Positions 1-7,320 of a DNA stretch of 18,980 nt are shown here, piece by piece; within the stretch, counting starts at the first letter, position 1, and every line of letters starts with the position of its first letter. Source of the DNA: DATGKR01 sp035294565 (GTDB taxonomy: Bacteria > Actinomycetota > Acidimicrobiia > Acidimicrobiales > Palsa-688). Below the pieces are notes generated by a model, which was given only the letters and a program-made list of their open reading frames with translations, was not told the origin of the DNA and did no database searches. The stretch lies in NCBI GenBank assembly GCA_035294565.1, contig DATGKR010000019.1, positions 1 through 18,980 of the forward strand, given 5' to 3'. The translations under genes and the position numbers were made by a program.

Positions 1-2
1 GG

Positions 3-1133
3 ATCACCGGGGTGACCGTCCCGGCCGTCACCGCTCCCCAGCCCACCGTCTTTTCGACGCACCCCGCCCCGGCCACGACGAACCCGCCCCCGACGGCCCC
101 GCCGGTGTCCTCGATGCCCGCCGGCTTCCACCCGCTGTCAGTAACCTTCGTCTCGCCGGAGGAGGGCTGGGTGCTCGGCGACACCACTGCCGGTGGGCCC
201 GCCCTGGTCGGGCGCACCACCGACGGAGGCGCGACCTGGTCGCTCGAAGGCGAGGTCACGGCGAAGCCCGCCGGATACCAAGGACTGCAGATCCGCTTCG
301 CCGACCCCGAGGACGGCTGGGTCTACGCCACGGGCCCGACCAACAACGGCAACGTGCTGTGGTCCACCCACGACGGGGGAGCCTCCTGGGTTGCCCAGCA
401 AGTGACAGGCGTATCGACGGCTTCCCCTCGCTACATAGCCGACCTGGAGGCCTCGGGGGGAGAGGTCTACATGGCCGCCAACGCGGGCGCCGGCGGCTTC
501 TCGATCCTCTCCACCCCGGCAGGGGCCGACAACTGGACGGCCTCGCCCACCGTCGTCCCCTTCGGGGCGGGCCCCGTCCCAGACGCCCAGATCACCCTTC
601 AGGGCCGCGATGGCTGGATCGTCGAGAACGACCGGACCGTAACCGCCGGCGCCCGCCTGACCGGCGGCGCTTGGAGCAACTGGACCCCGCCGTGCAAGGG
701 TTCGGGCGGGGCGGCCGCCGTCGCCGCCTCGTCGACCACCGACCTCGTCGCAGTGTGCGAGGAGGGGGTCTGGGGCCCCTCCGACCTGGGCCCGGGGGTG
801 GTCGGCAACTGGCTCTACACCTCCAGCGACGGAGGCAGCACCTGGCAGCCGGTCGGGCAGGTGACGTCCAAGGCGTTCCCGCCGCCCGCCCTCACCACTG
901 CGCCCGCCGACCCCGCCACCGTCGTCACCGACGGTGCCAACGGCCTGGTAGCGACCTTCGACGGGGGGCACACCTGGTACACCGTGTACCCGGCGAGCGC
1001 CAGCTACGTCGGCTTCACCACGGCAACCCAGGGCGTGGCGATCGTCCCGGCTGTTCCAGCGATGGGCGGAGGGGGATCGACGATGATCATGACCCGCGAC
1101 GGCGGCCACACCTGGCAGCCAGTCACGTTCTGA
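3..1133 (+). CDS. Asp-box (BNR/Ycf48-like) repeat protein, 5' end cut off
   Basis: The reading frame is open to the left edge, so the true start probably lies outside the window; the first in-window start codon is GTG at 12. Residue numbers here count from that GTG. Residues 1-38 are rich in Pro, Thr and Ala, like a linker after a signal peptide or membrane anchor that is not visible. The rest is a beta-propeller-type sequence with five Asp-box motifs (DGGxTW type): TTDGGATW at 69, STHDGGASW near 118, SSDGGSTW at 271, TFDGGHTW near 315 and TRDGGHTW at 361. GW-V/I segments typical of Ycf48-like repeats occur at 52, 102 and 201. Such proteins are usually extracellular; some are sialidase-like, but no catalytic sialidase residues can be assigned here. 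The function is therefore unknown. The gene converges on the minus-strand cluster with only 22 bases between the stop codons. Confidence 0.75.
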   Translation: MTGVTVPAVTAPQPTVFSTHPAPATTNPPPTAPPVSSMPAGFHPLSVTFVSPEEGWVLGDTTAGGPALVGRTTDGGATWSLEGEVTAKPAGYQGLQIRFADPEDGWVYATGPTNNGNVLWSTHDGGASWVAQQVTGVSTASPRYIADLEASGGEVYMAANAGAGGFSILSTPAGADNWTASPTVVPFGAGPVPDAQITLQGRDGWIVENDRTVTAGARLTGGAWSNWTPPCKGSGGAAAVAASSTTDLVAVCEEGVWGPSDLGPGVVGNWLYTSSDGGSTWQPVGQVTSKAFPPPALTTAPADPATVVTDGANGLVATFDGGHTWYTVYPASASYVGFTTATQGVAIVPAVPAMGGGGSTMIMTRDGGHTWQPVTF

Positions 1134-1155
1134 GAAAGCGGCCGGAGAAAGCGGC
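1132..1155. repeat. 11-bp direct repeat at the convergent gene junction
   Basis: GAGAAAGCGGC occurs at 1132-1142 and again at 1145-1155. The two copies span the stop codon of the plus-strand repeat-protein gene and reach the stop of the minus-strand CoxL-like gene. No convincing rho-independent terminator is visible in this 22-base gap: only a 4-bp GCCG/CGGC pairing is possible and there is no T-run. The repeat may be a small tandem duplication. Confidence 0.5.
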
Positions 1156-3495
1156 TCAGATGTCGGCGCCGGCCGCCTCGGGCTCGCCGGCCTCGGGGCC
1201 GGGCAGCGAGTCGAAAACGGCGGGCGGTTCCGACCACGGCACCCCCGCACCTGCCGAGCGGATCGCCCTCCAGACCCGCTCCGGCGTGCAGGGCATGGGC
1301 AGGTGGCGGACGCCCAGGTGGGACAGGGCGTCGACGACGGCGTTGTGGGCAGCAGGGGTCGAGCCGATGGTCCCCGACTCGCCGATCCCCTTGGCGCCGA
1401 GCGGGTTGCGCCGGCTGGGCGTCACCGTGTTGGCCGTCTCGAAGGAGGGCAGCTCGGCGGCACTGGGCATGGCGTAGTCGGCCAGGTTGGCGGTCACCGG
1501 GTTGGCGTCCTCGTCGAAGACGACCTCTTCCCACAACGCCTGGGCCATCCCCTGCGCCACGCCGCCGTGCTGTTGGCCGGTCACCAGCAGCGGGTTGACG
1601 ATCCGGCCGCAGTCGTCGACGGCCACGTGGCGGAGGGGTCTCACCTGGCCGGTCTCAGTGTCCACCTCCACCACGCACACATGGGCGCCGAAGGGGAAGC
1701 TCGGTCCGTCCACCTTGAAGTCCACCGCCGCGGCGATGGGCCCGTCCTTGGCCAGGGCGTCCCACCCGACGGTGCGGGTCGGCACGCCCGCCACGCCGAG
1801 GCCCCCGCCGTCGTGCACGACGATGTCCGCCGGGTCGGCCTCGAGCTCCGCCGCGGCGCGCTCGCGCGCCTGCCTCCAGACCTCCTCGGCGGCGTTGAGC
1901 ACGGCGCTTCCGCCGACCTGCAGAGAGCGGGAACCGCCCGTGCCCCCGCCGCGAGGGACGGCTGCGGTGTCGGACTGGACGAAGCGGATCGACTCGAGGG
2001 GGATGCCGAGGCGGTCGGAGACGATCATGGCGAACGAGGTGGCGTGCCCCTGGCCGTGGGCGGACGTGCCGACCGAGATCGTGGCAGTGCCGTCGGGGTG
2101 CACCTCCACCGAGGCGTACTCCTCCCCGCCGCCGCCGGCGGTGACCTCCACGTAGACCGAGACGCCGACACCCAGCTGCCAGCGGTCCCCGCGCCGCCGC
2201 CGCTCGGCCTGCTCGGCGCGGAGGCGCTCGTAGCCGGCGATCCGTAGCGCCTCGTCCAGCGCCCGGCCGTAGTCCCCGGTGTCGTAGGGGGTCCCCATGA
2301 CCGTCGTGTAACCGCCGTCGAAGGAGGGCAGCAGGTTGGCACGCCGCAGCTCGACGGGGTCGACGCCGAGCTCGGCCGCCGAGATGTCCATCATCCGCTC
2401 GAGCATCTCTGCGGCTTCGGGCCGGCCGGCGCCGCGGAAGGCGCCCATCGGCGTCGTGTTGGTGACAACGACGGCGACGTCGTAGCGGATCCGCGGGATC
2501 GAGTAGACGCCCTGGGCCATCATGCGGGTGGGCCCTATCGCCAGCGCCCCGCCGAACCCGGCGTAGGCCCCGGCGTCGCCCAGCACGCGGCAGCGCATGC
2601 CGACGATCCGCTTGTCGGCGTCGAAGCCCATCTCCACCCACTGGACCTGGCCCCGCCCATGGGGCATGGACACGAGGTTCTCCGAGCGCTGCTGAACCCA
2701 GCTGAGCGGCCGCCCCAGCTTGCGGGCCGCTGCGATGACCGCGGCGTGCTCGGCGCCGAGGCCGGCCTTGGCGCCGAAGGCTCCCCCGACGTGGGGGGCG
2801 ACGACCCGCACCTCGCCCCGGTGGAAGCCGAGCACCTTTCCGACCGAACGGGCGAACCCGTGGGGCATCTGCGTGGAAACGTAGACCGTCATCGGGAATC
2901 CCCCCTCCCCGGGGACGGCGGTGATGGCGTCGCCCTCCATGGGCACCACGGCCACCCGCTGGTTCTCCAGGCGCGCCCGCACGACCCGCGTCGCCCCCTC
3001 CAGGGGGTCGCCGCCGGTGGACAACCCGGCGACGAGGTTGGTGCCGAGATCCTCGAACTGCAGGGGGGCGCCCTCGTCGAGGGCCCGCACGGGGTCGGCG
3101 ACGGCTGGCAGCGGGTCGTACTCCACCACCACCCGCTCGGCTGCGTCCACCGCTTCGGACAAAGTGGACGCCACCACCATTGCGACCGCCTCGCCGACGA
3201 AGCGCACCTTGCCCGAAGCGAGGGGGGGCCGCGCGCAGGCCTCGTTCAACACCATGAAGCCGTGGAAGGGGGCGACACCGAGGTCCTCAGCGCTGAGCAC
3301 CGCGACCACGCCGGGCATCTCCAGGGCCGCTGACGCGTCGATCCCGGCGATCCGGCCGTGGGCCACGGGCGAACGGACGAACGCCACGTGGGCCAGGCCG
3401 TCGAAGCGCAGGTTGCCCACGTAGGTCCCCCGGCCGGTCAGGAGGTCGGGGTCCTCGACGCGGCGGACGCTGTTCCCAAGGATCGAGCCAGGCAT
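1156..3495 (-). CDS. Xanthine dehydrogenase family molybdopterin-binding large subunit (CoxL form II-like)
   Basis: The 779-residue product matches the large Mo-cofactor subunit of the xanthine oxidase/CO dehydrogenase family. The N-terminus (GNSVRRVEDPDLLTGRGTYV) is the family's usual opening. The active-site loop reads AFRGAGR at residues 352-358, the form II (AYxGAGR) pattern and not the AYxCSFR loop of true CO dehydrogenase. GIGESG carries the probable catalytic Glu at 706. The oxidised substrate cannot be read from sequence; an aldehyde, purine or other N-heterocycle is possible. The enzyme normally pairs with an FAD subunit and a 2Fe-2S subunit, neither of which is in the window. I chose ATG 3495, ten bases after the thpR stop; ATG 3552 would add 19 residues without family character and overlap thpR. 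It is the last gene of the cluster and the least expected one. Confidence 0.9.
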   Translation of the reverse strand: MPGSILGNSVRRVEDPDLLTGRGTYVGNLRFDGLAHVAFVRSPVAHGRIAGIDASAALEMPGVVAVLSAEDLGVAPFHGFMVLNEACARPPLASGKVRFVGEAVAMVVASTLSEAVDAAERVVVEYDPLPAVADPVRALDEGAPLQFEDLGTNLVAGLSTGGDPLEGATRVVRARLENQRVAVVPMEGDAITAVPGEGGFPMTVYVSTQMPHGFARSVGKVLGFHRGEVRVVAPHVGGAFGAKAGLGAEHAAVIAAARKLGRPLSWVQQRSENLVSMPHGRGQVQWVEMGFDADKRIVGMRCRVLGDAGAYAGFGGALAIGPTRMMAQGVYSIPRIRYDVAVVVTNTTPMGAFRGAGRPEAAEMLERMMDISAAELGVDPVELRRANLLPSFDGGYTTVMGTPYDTGDYGRALDEALRIAGYERLRAEQAERRRRGDRWQLGVGVSVYVEVTAGGGGEEYASVEVHPDGTATISVGTSAHGQGHATSFAMIVSDRLGIPLESIRFVQSDTAAVPRGGGTGGSRSLQVGGSAVLNAAEEVWRQARERAAAELEADPADIVVHDGGGLGVAGVPTRTVGWDALAKDGPIAAAVDFKVDGPSFPFGAHVCVVEVDTETGQVRPLRHVAVDDCGRIVNPLLVTGQQHGGVAQGMAQALWEEVVFDEDANPVTANLADYAMPSAAELPSFETANTVTPSRRNPLGAKGIGESGTIGSTPAAHNAVVDALSHLGVRHLPMPCTPERVWRAIRSAGAGVPWSEPPAVFDSLPGPEAGEPEAAGADI

Positions 3496-3505
3496 GGCCA
3501 GCAAG

Positions 3506-4009
3506 CTAGCGGCGGGCGACGGCCCAGCGGCCGAGCTCGTGGTAGCGGGCACCGGAGGGGTGCAGCTCGCTGCGGTAGGCGACGACCGAACCGACGTCCC
3601 AGCGCCAGGTGAGGTCGGGGCGAGGGAGCCCGTCGAGGGCGGCGGGCCTGCGCGCCCTCGCCAGGGTGAGGTGCCCCCGGAACGGCCTGGCCGGAGGTGG
3701 CATCAGCTCTGACAACCGGTCGGCCACTGTCGAGGCGAGGAGGTCGAGGCCGGAGACGGGGAGCGCCCACACGTGGCGCGACAAAGCAACTGGTCGGGGG
3801 CCGGCGAGCGCCTCCACAGGTCCGGGCAGCTCGGGCGGGAGCGCCGCCACGACCCGGTCGGGTTCGGCCGAGCCGACGAAGCAGAGCGTCACGTGCCACT
3901 GGTGGGGTTCCGTCCAGCGCAGGCCCGCCCTCGCGGGGCGTTCGAGGCCCCCGAGCTGGCCGACCAGCCCGGGGGGCGCCTCGACGGCGACGAAGCAGCG
4001 GGCTCTCAA
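3506..4009 (-). CDS. thpR: RNA 2',3'-cyclic phosphodiesterase (2H phosphoesterase)
   Basis: The product is 167 residues, close to the family norm. It belongs to the 2H superfamily (ThpR/LigT), which opens 2',3'-cyclic phosphates at RNA ends and can ligate tRNA halves in vitro. Both signature motifs are present: HVTL with His39 and Thr41, and HLTL with His113 and Thr115. The N-terminus RARCFVAVE and the WTEPHQWHVTLCFVG segment are typical of the family. The start is inferred to be TTG at 4009, 25 bases after the cinA stop. The next upstream candidate, ATG 4117, would overlap cinA by 83 bases and add an Arg-rich, low-information extension. Short gaps to cinA upstream and the CoxL-like gene downstream suggest one transcript. 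The cyclic-phosphate role is family knowledge; the cellular substrate is unknown. Confidence 0.85.
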   Translation of the reverse strand: MRARCFVAVEAPPGLVGQLGGLERPARAGLRWTEPHQWHVTLCFVGSAEPDRVVAALPPELPGPVEALAGPRPVALSRHVWALPVSGLDLLASTVADRLSELMPPPARPFRGHLTLARARRPAALDGLPRPDLTWRWDVGSVVAYRSELHPSGARYHELGRWAVARR

Positions 4010-4034
4010 CGGGCCGCGACGGCTGCGACCCTCT

Positions 4035-5294
4035 TCAGCCGGCCAGGCGGCGGCGCAGCAGGTCCAGGGCCGAGATCGTGGCGATCTGGCGGATCTGCTC
4101 GCGGTCGCCGCCGCCATAGCGGCCGAGGCGCAGCAGGTGCGCCGACGTGTCGCCGGCCAAGGAGAGGCCGACCCACACGGTGCCCACGGGCTGCCCTTCC
4201 TGCTCGGTGGGCCCGGCGACCCCGGTCAGGGACAAGCCCACGTCGGCTCCCAGCACCCGGGCTGCGCCGGCGGCCATCTCCAGCGCCGCCCGCTCGCTGA
4301 TGACCGGCCCGTCCCCGACGCCTAGAAGTGAGCGCTTGGCTTCGGTGGAGTAGACGACGAGCGACCCCCGGAACCAGTCGCTGGCGCCGGCCACGGCGGT
4401 CAGCCGGGCACCGACGAGACCGCCGGTGAGGGACTCGGCCGCCCCGAGCGTGAAGCCCTTCGAGCGCAGCAGCGATCCGACTGCCGCCTCCATGGTCACC
4501 TCGTCGGCGCCGAACACCGCCTGGCCGAGGATCTCCCGCAGCCGGGCCTCCTCGGCTGCTATGAGCGCCGACGCTTCGGCGGGATCCGCCGCCTTGGCGG
4601 TGAGACGGACCTTGATCCCCTCGATGCCGCTGGCCAGGAAGGCGATGGTGGGCGCGGGGCGGCCGTCGGCGCGGGCCTTGTCCAGCTCGGCGATCCTGCC
4701 GGCGAGGATCTCGTCGAGCGCCGACTCGGGGATGCCCCAGGTTCGCAAGGTGCGCGAGACGATCGTCGCCGGAGACCCAGAGCGCGACACCAGATCAGGT
4801 ATGACAGCACGTGTGACCATTTCCCGCATCTCGTGTGGTACCCCCGGGACGGCGTAGATGGTCCGGTCGCCGAGCCGGCAGATGAGGCCCGGGGCGGTCC
4901 CCCGCTGCTGGGGGATGACGAGCGCGCCCCGGGGCTTCTCCGCCTGGCGCATGTTGTTCGCCGGCATCGTCCGGCCCCGGGAGGAGAACATCTCCTCTAT
5001 CCGCGCGGCGACTTCCTCGTCGAGCTCGAGCGGGACGCCGAGGACCTCGGCTATCGCCTCGCGGGTGACGTCGTCCGTCGTCGGCCCGAGCCCCCCGCAG
5101 CAGATCACCGCGTCACTCCGGGCGAGGGCGGCGCGAATGCAGCCGGCGATGCGGGCCTGGTTGTCGCCCACCTTGGTCTGGAAGTGGCTGTCGATCCCGG
5201 CGAGAGCGAGCTGCTCGCCTATCCACGCCGAGTTGGTGTCGATCACCTGGCCGAGGAGCAGCTCCGTGCCGACGGCCAGGACCTCGCAGCGCAC
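4035..5294 (-). CDS. cinA: CinA, competence/damage-inducible protein with nicotinamide-nucleotide amidase domain
   Basis: The 419-residue product has the full two-domain CinA layout. The N-terminal half (about 1-170) is a MoaB/Mog-like domain opening with EVLAVGTELLLGQVIDTNS and containing GGLGPTTDD; in the family this region hydrolyses ADP-ribose-type pyrophosphates. The C-terminal domain (about 265-419) is the NMN deamidase (PncC-like) with the nucleophile motif AESLTGG, Ser288, followed by GSLVVYSTEAK. It would convert NMN to nicotinic acid mononucleotide in NAD salvage. The start is GTG at 5294, ten bases after the pgsA stop. The rimO-pgsA-cinA order is standard in Actinomycetota, where recA often follows; here thpR follows instead. 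The competence name is historical and no competence gene is nearby. Confidence 0.95.
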   Translation of the reverse strand: MRCEVLAVGTELLLGQVIDTNSAWIGEQLALAGIDSHFQTKVGDNQARIAGCIRAALARSDAVICCGGLGPTTDDVTREAIAEVLGVPLELDEEVAARIEEMFSSRGRTMPANNMRQAEKPRGALVIPQQRGTAPGLICRLGDRTIYAVPGVPHEMREMVTRAVIPDLVSRSGSPATIVSRTLRTWGIPESALDEILAGRIAELDKARADGRPAPTIAFLASGIEGIKVRLTAKAADPAEASALIAAEEARLREILGQAVFGADEVTMEAAVGSLLRSKGFTLGAAESLTGGLVGARLTAVAGASDWFRGSLVVYSTEAKRSLLGVGDGPVISERAALEMAAGAARVLGADVGLSLTGVAGPTEQEGQPVGTVWVGLSLAGDTSAHLLRLGRYGGGDREQIRQIATISALDLLRRRLAG

Positions 5295-5304
5295 CGGCAG
5301 CCCC

Positions 5305-5871
5305 TCAGACGGCGGTGGCGGGACGGCGGGACTGCAGGAGGTACTGGGCCCCGCTGACGACCGCCAGGCCCACCGCCAGCCAGAGGGCGTCGTGGCCCAC
5401 CCACAGGTCGTGGCGCCCGGTGGCCGGCAAAAGGACGAAGCCCACGGCGGCGTCCTGGGCGAGGGTCTTCAGCTTCGCCAGGCGGCTGGCGGGAACCGAC
5501 ACGCCCCGCCTGGACAGCGCCGAGCGGTAGACGCTGATGACCAGCTCCCTGCCGGCGATCAGAAGGACGGGGACCCACCCGGCCAGCCCGGTGGCGGCGA
5601 GGCAGGCGAGGGCGCCGAGCACGAGCACCTTGTCGGCGAGGGGGTCCAGGAAGGCACCGGAGGTGGTCACTCCCTGGCGGCGGGCGACGTAGCCGTCGAC
5701 GAAGTCGGTGCTCGCCACGGCCACCCAGGCGGCGAAGGCCAACCAGGAGGTGTGCAGGTCGACGATGAGGAGCAGTACCACCGGGGTGGCGAGGACCCGC
5801 GCGGCGGTGATGGCGTTGGCCGGGGTGGCCACCGCCGAAGCCCCGAAGCGCCCGTCGGCCTTGGCGACCAT
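5305..5871 (-). CDS. pgsA: CDP-diacylglycerol-glycerol-3-phosphate 3-phosphatidyltransferase
   Basis: The 188-residue integral membrane enzyme makes phosphatidylglycerophosphate from CDP-diacylglycerol and glycerol 3-phosphate, the committed step to phosphatidylglycerol and cardiolipin. The CDP-alcohol phosphotransferase signature runs from Asp56 to Asp80: D56xxDGxxAR, then G72, D76 and D80. The spacer between AR and G is seven residues, one shorter than the textbook eight. Several hydrophobic segments are visible, at about 19-38, 42-55, 83-95, 99-110 and 160-177. The ATG follows the rimO TAG with no gap, which implies translational coupling. PgsA paralogues act on other alcohols such as inositol phosphate; the LDPLADK continuation and position beside cinA favour the glycerol phosphate enzyme. 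Confidence 0.88.
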   Translation of the reverse strand: MVAKADGRFGASAVATPANAITAARVLATPVVLLLIVDLHTSWLAFAAWVAVASTDFVDGYVARRQGVTTSGAFLDPLADKVLVLGALACLAATGLAGWVPVLLIAGRELVISVYRSALSRRGVSVPASRLAKLKTLAQDAAVGFVLLPATGRHDLWVGHDALWLAVGLAVVSGAQYLLQSRRPATAV

Positions 5872-7086
5872 CTAGACCGGCTCCGCCTCGACGTCCGGCC
5901 CGCACGCCGAGGTCACCTTCACCCGTTGCCAGCCCCCCACGGCGAGATCTGCCGGCACGTGGACGACCCCGTCGATCTCGGGCGCCTCCCGGTGGCTGCG
6001 GGCCACCCCGGGGGCGTCGACCAGGACGGTCGCCGTAGTGCCGACCAGCGAGAGGCGCCGACGGGCGGTTATCGGGTCCTGCACCTCGGAGCACTCGGCG
6101 AGACGCTCGGCGACGATCTCCCCCGGCACCTGCCCGGGAAGCTCGGCGGCCAGGGTGCCCTCCTCCTTGGAGAAGGGGAAGAACCCCGCCCAGTCGAGCT
6201 CGGCCTCCTCCAGGAAGGCGAGGAGCTGGTCGTGGTCCTCCTCGGTCTCGCCGGGGTAGCCGACGATGAACGAGGAGCGCAGGGCGGCGTCGGGGCAGCG
6301 TTCGCGGATCGCCGCTATCCGTTCCAGGAACCTGTCGCCCGCCCCCCAGCGGCGCATGCGGCGCAGGTGCGGGCGCGAGGCGTGCTGGAGGGACAGGTCG
6401 AAGTAGGGGCAGCCGGTGCGGCCGATCACGTCTATCAGACCGTCCGACAGCTCGGAAGGGTACAGGTAGAGGAGCCGCACCCGTCTGACGCGCTCGGCTA
6501 CCGCCGGGACCAGCCGTTCGAGGGCCTTGCCGCCGAGGTCCCTGCCGTAGGAGGCGAGGTCCTGGGCGACGAGCACCACTTCTTGGACCCCCAGGCGCTC
6601 GATCTCGTCGAGGATCGCCTCTGCGGGCCGGGACCGCTGGCGACCCCGGAAGGAGGGTATGGCGCAGAAGCCGCAGCGGCGGTCGCACCCCTCGGCGACC
6701 TTCACGTAGGCCCAGGGGGCCGTCGCCGGGGGACGGGGCAGGTTGAGCAGGTCGAAGCTCGAGCCGCGAAGGGTGACGGGCTGGCCGAAGCCGGCCACCA
6801 CGTCCACCTCCGGCAGGGCATCCGCCAGCTCGCGGCCGTAGCGCTCGGCCAGGCAGCCGGTGACCGCCAGGCGGGCTCCCGCCCGGCGCGCGCCGGCCAG
6901 CTCGAGGATGGCGTCCACCGACTCCTGGCGGGCGGCCTCCACGAAGGCGCAGGTGTTGACCACCACCAGGTCGGCCGACGAGGGGGCCGTGGCCGGCTCG
7001 TAACCCTCGGCCTGGAGGCGGCCGGCGAGCTTTTCGGAGTCGACCTGGTTCTTGGCGCAGCCCAGCGTCTCGACCCAGTAGCGCAT
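5872..7086 (-). CDS. rimO: Ribosomal protein S12 methylthiotransferase, radical SAM
   Basis: The 404-residue product is a methylthiotransferase that adds a methylthio group to an aspartate of ribosomal protein S12. The N-terminal UPF0004 domain has its three cluster-binding cysteines at 10 (LGCAKNQVDSE), 46 (NTCAF) and 78 (TGCLAERY). The radical SAM cluster motif is C134xxxC138xxC141 (CDRRCGFC). It is followed by AIPSFRGRQRSR, the RimO version of this stretch; MiaB has a different RG-x-x-x-SR context. The last 65 or so residues form the TRAM domain expected to hold the substrate. It is somewhat shorter than many RimO proteins (about 430-440). It starts 36 bases after the DUF5679 gene and directly abuts pgsA. 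Confidence 0.95.
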   Translation of the reverse strand: MRYWVETLGCAKNQVDSEKLAGRLQAEGYEPATAPSSADLVVVNTCAFVEAARQESVDAILELAGARRAGARLAVTGCLAERYGRELADALPEVDVVAGFGQPVTLRGSSFDLLNLPRPPATAPWAYVKVAEGCDRRCGFCAIPSFRGRQRSRPAEAILDEIERLGVQEVVLVAQDLASYGRDLGGKALERLVPAVAERVRRVRLLYLYPSELSDGLIDVIGRTGCPYFDLSLQHASRPHLRRMRRWGAGDRFLERIAAIRERCPDAALRSSFIVGYPGETEEDHDQLLAFLEEAELDWAGFFPFSKEEGTLAAELPGQVPGEIVAERLAECSEVQDPITARRRLSLVGTTATVLVDAPGVARSHREAPEIDGVVHVPADLAVGGWQRVKVTSACGPDVEAEPV

Positions 7087-7122
7087 CCCGGCCAGGTTAG
7101 GCCGGCAGGTGCACGCTTCGTG

Positions 7123-7278
7123 CTACTTCTTGGCCCCTCCGAGCATGCGGTTCATCTTGGTGCCGCACACCGGGCAGGTGCCCTGGGCGGCGGGGCGCCC
7201 GTTGGCCAGGGTCACCTCCTGGCCTTCGAACTGGCGCTTCTCCTTGCATTTCACGCAGTAGCCCTCGTAGGTGGCCAT
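7123..7278 (-). CDS. DUF5679-type 51-residue zinc-ribbon protein
   Basis: A small reading frame encodes 51 residues beginning MATYEGYCVKCKEKRQFEG and ending with MLGGAKK. Two CxxC pairs, Cys8/Cys11 (CVKC) and Cys35/Cys38 (CPVC), are placed to bind one zinc ion. The sequence matches what I know as DUF5679, a short conserved family of Actinomycetota with no assigned function. ATG 7278 fits the family N-terminus; an AGGAGG lies 12 bases upstream, slightly far. It sits 42 bases after thrB and 36 before rimO, so it is probably co-transcribed with both. A longer frame running over the same bases in another phase is only an artefact of high GC. The role could be RNA or protein binding, but nothing in the sequence proves either. 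Confidence 0.85.
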   Translation of the reverse strand: MATYEGYCVKCKEKRQFEGQEVTLANGRPAAQGTCPVCGTKMNRMLGGAKK

Positions 7279-7320
7279 TTCCGGTTCGGTCCTCCTGGGT
7301 CGGCTGTGGTCCAGGCCACG

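Noticed and set aside
1156..3495. Calling the molybdenum enzyme a carbon monoxide dehydrogenase
   Set aside because: The active-site loop is AFRGAGR, not the AYxCSFR of form I CoxL, and the partner subunits are missing.
3496..3552. ATG 3552 as the start of the CoxL-like gene
   Set aside because: It adds 19 Ala/Ser residues and overlaps the end of thpR by 47 bases, while ATG 3495 begins exactly at the family's usual N-terminus.
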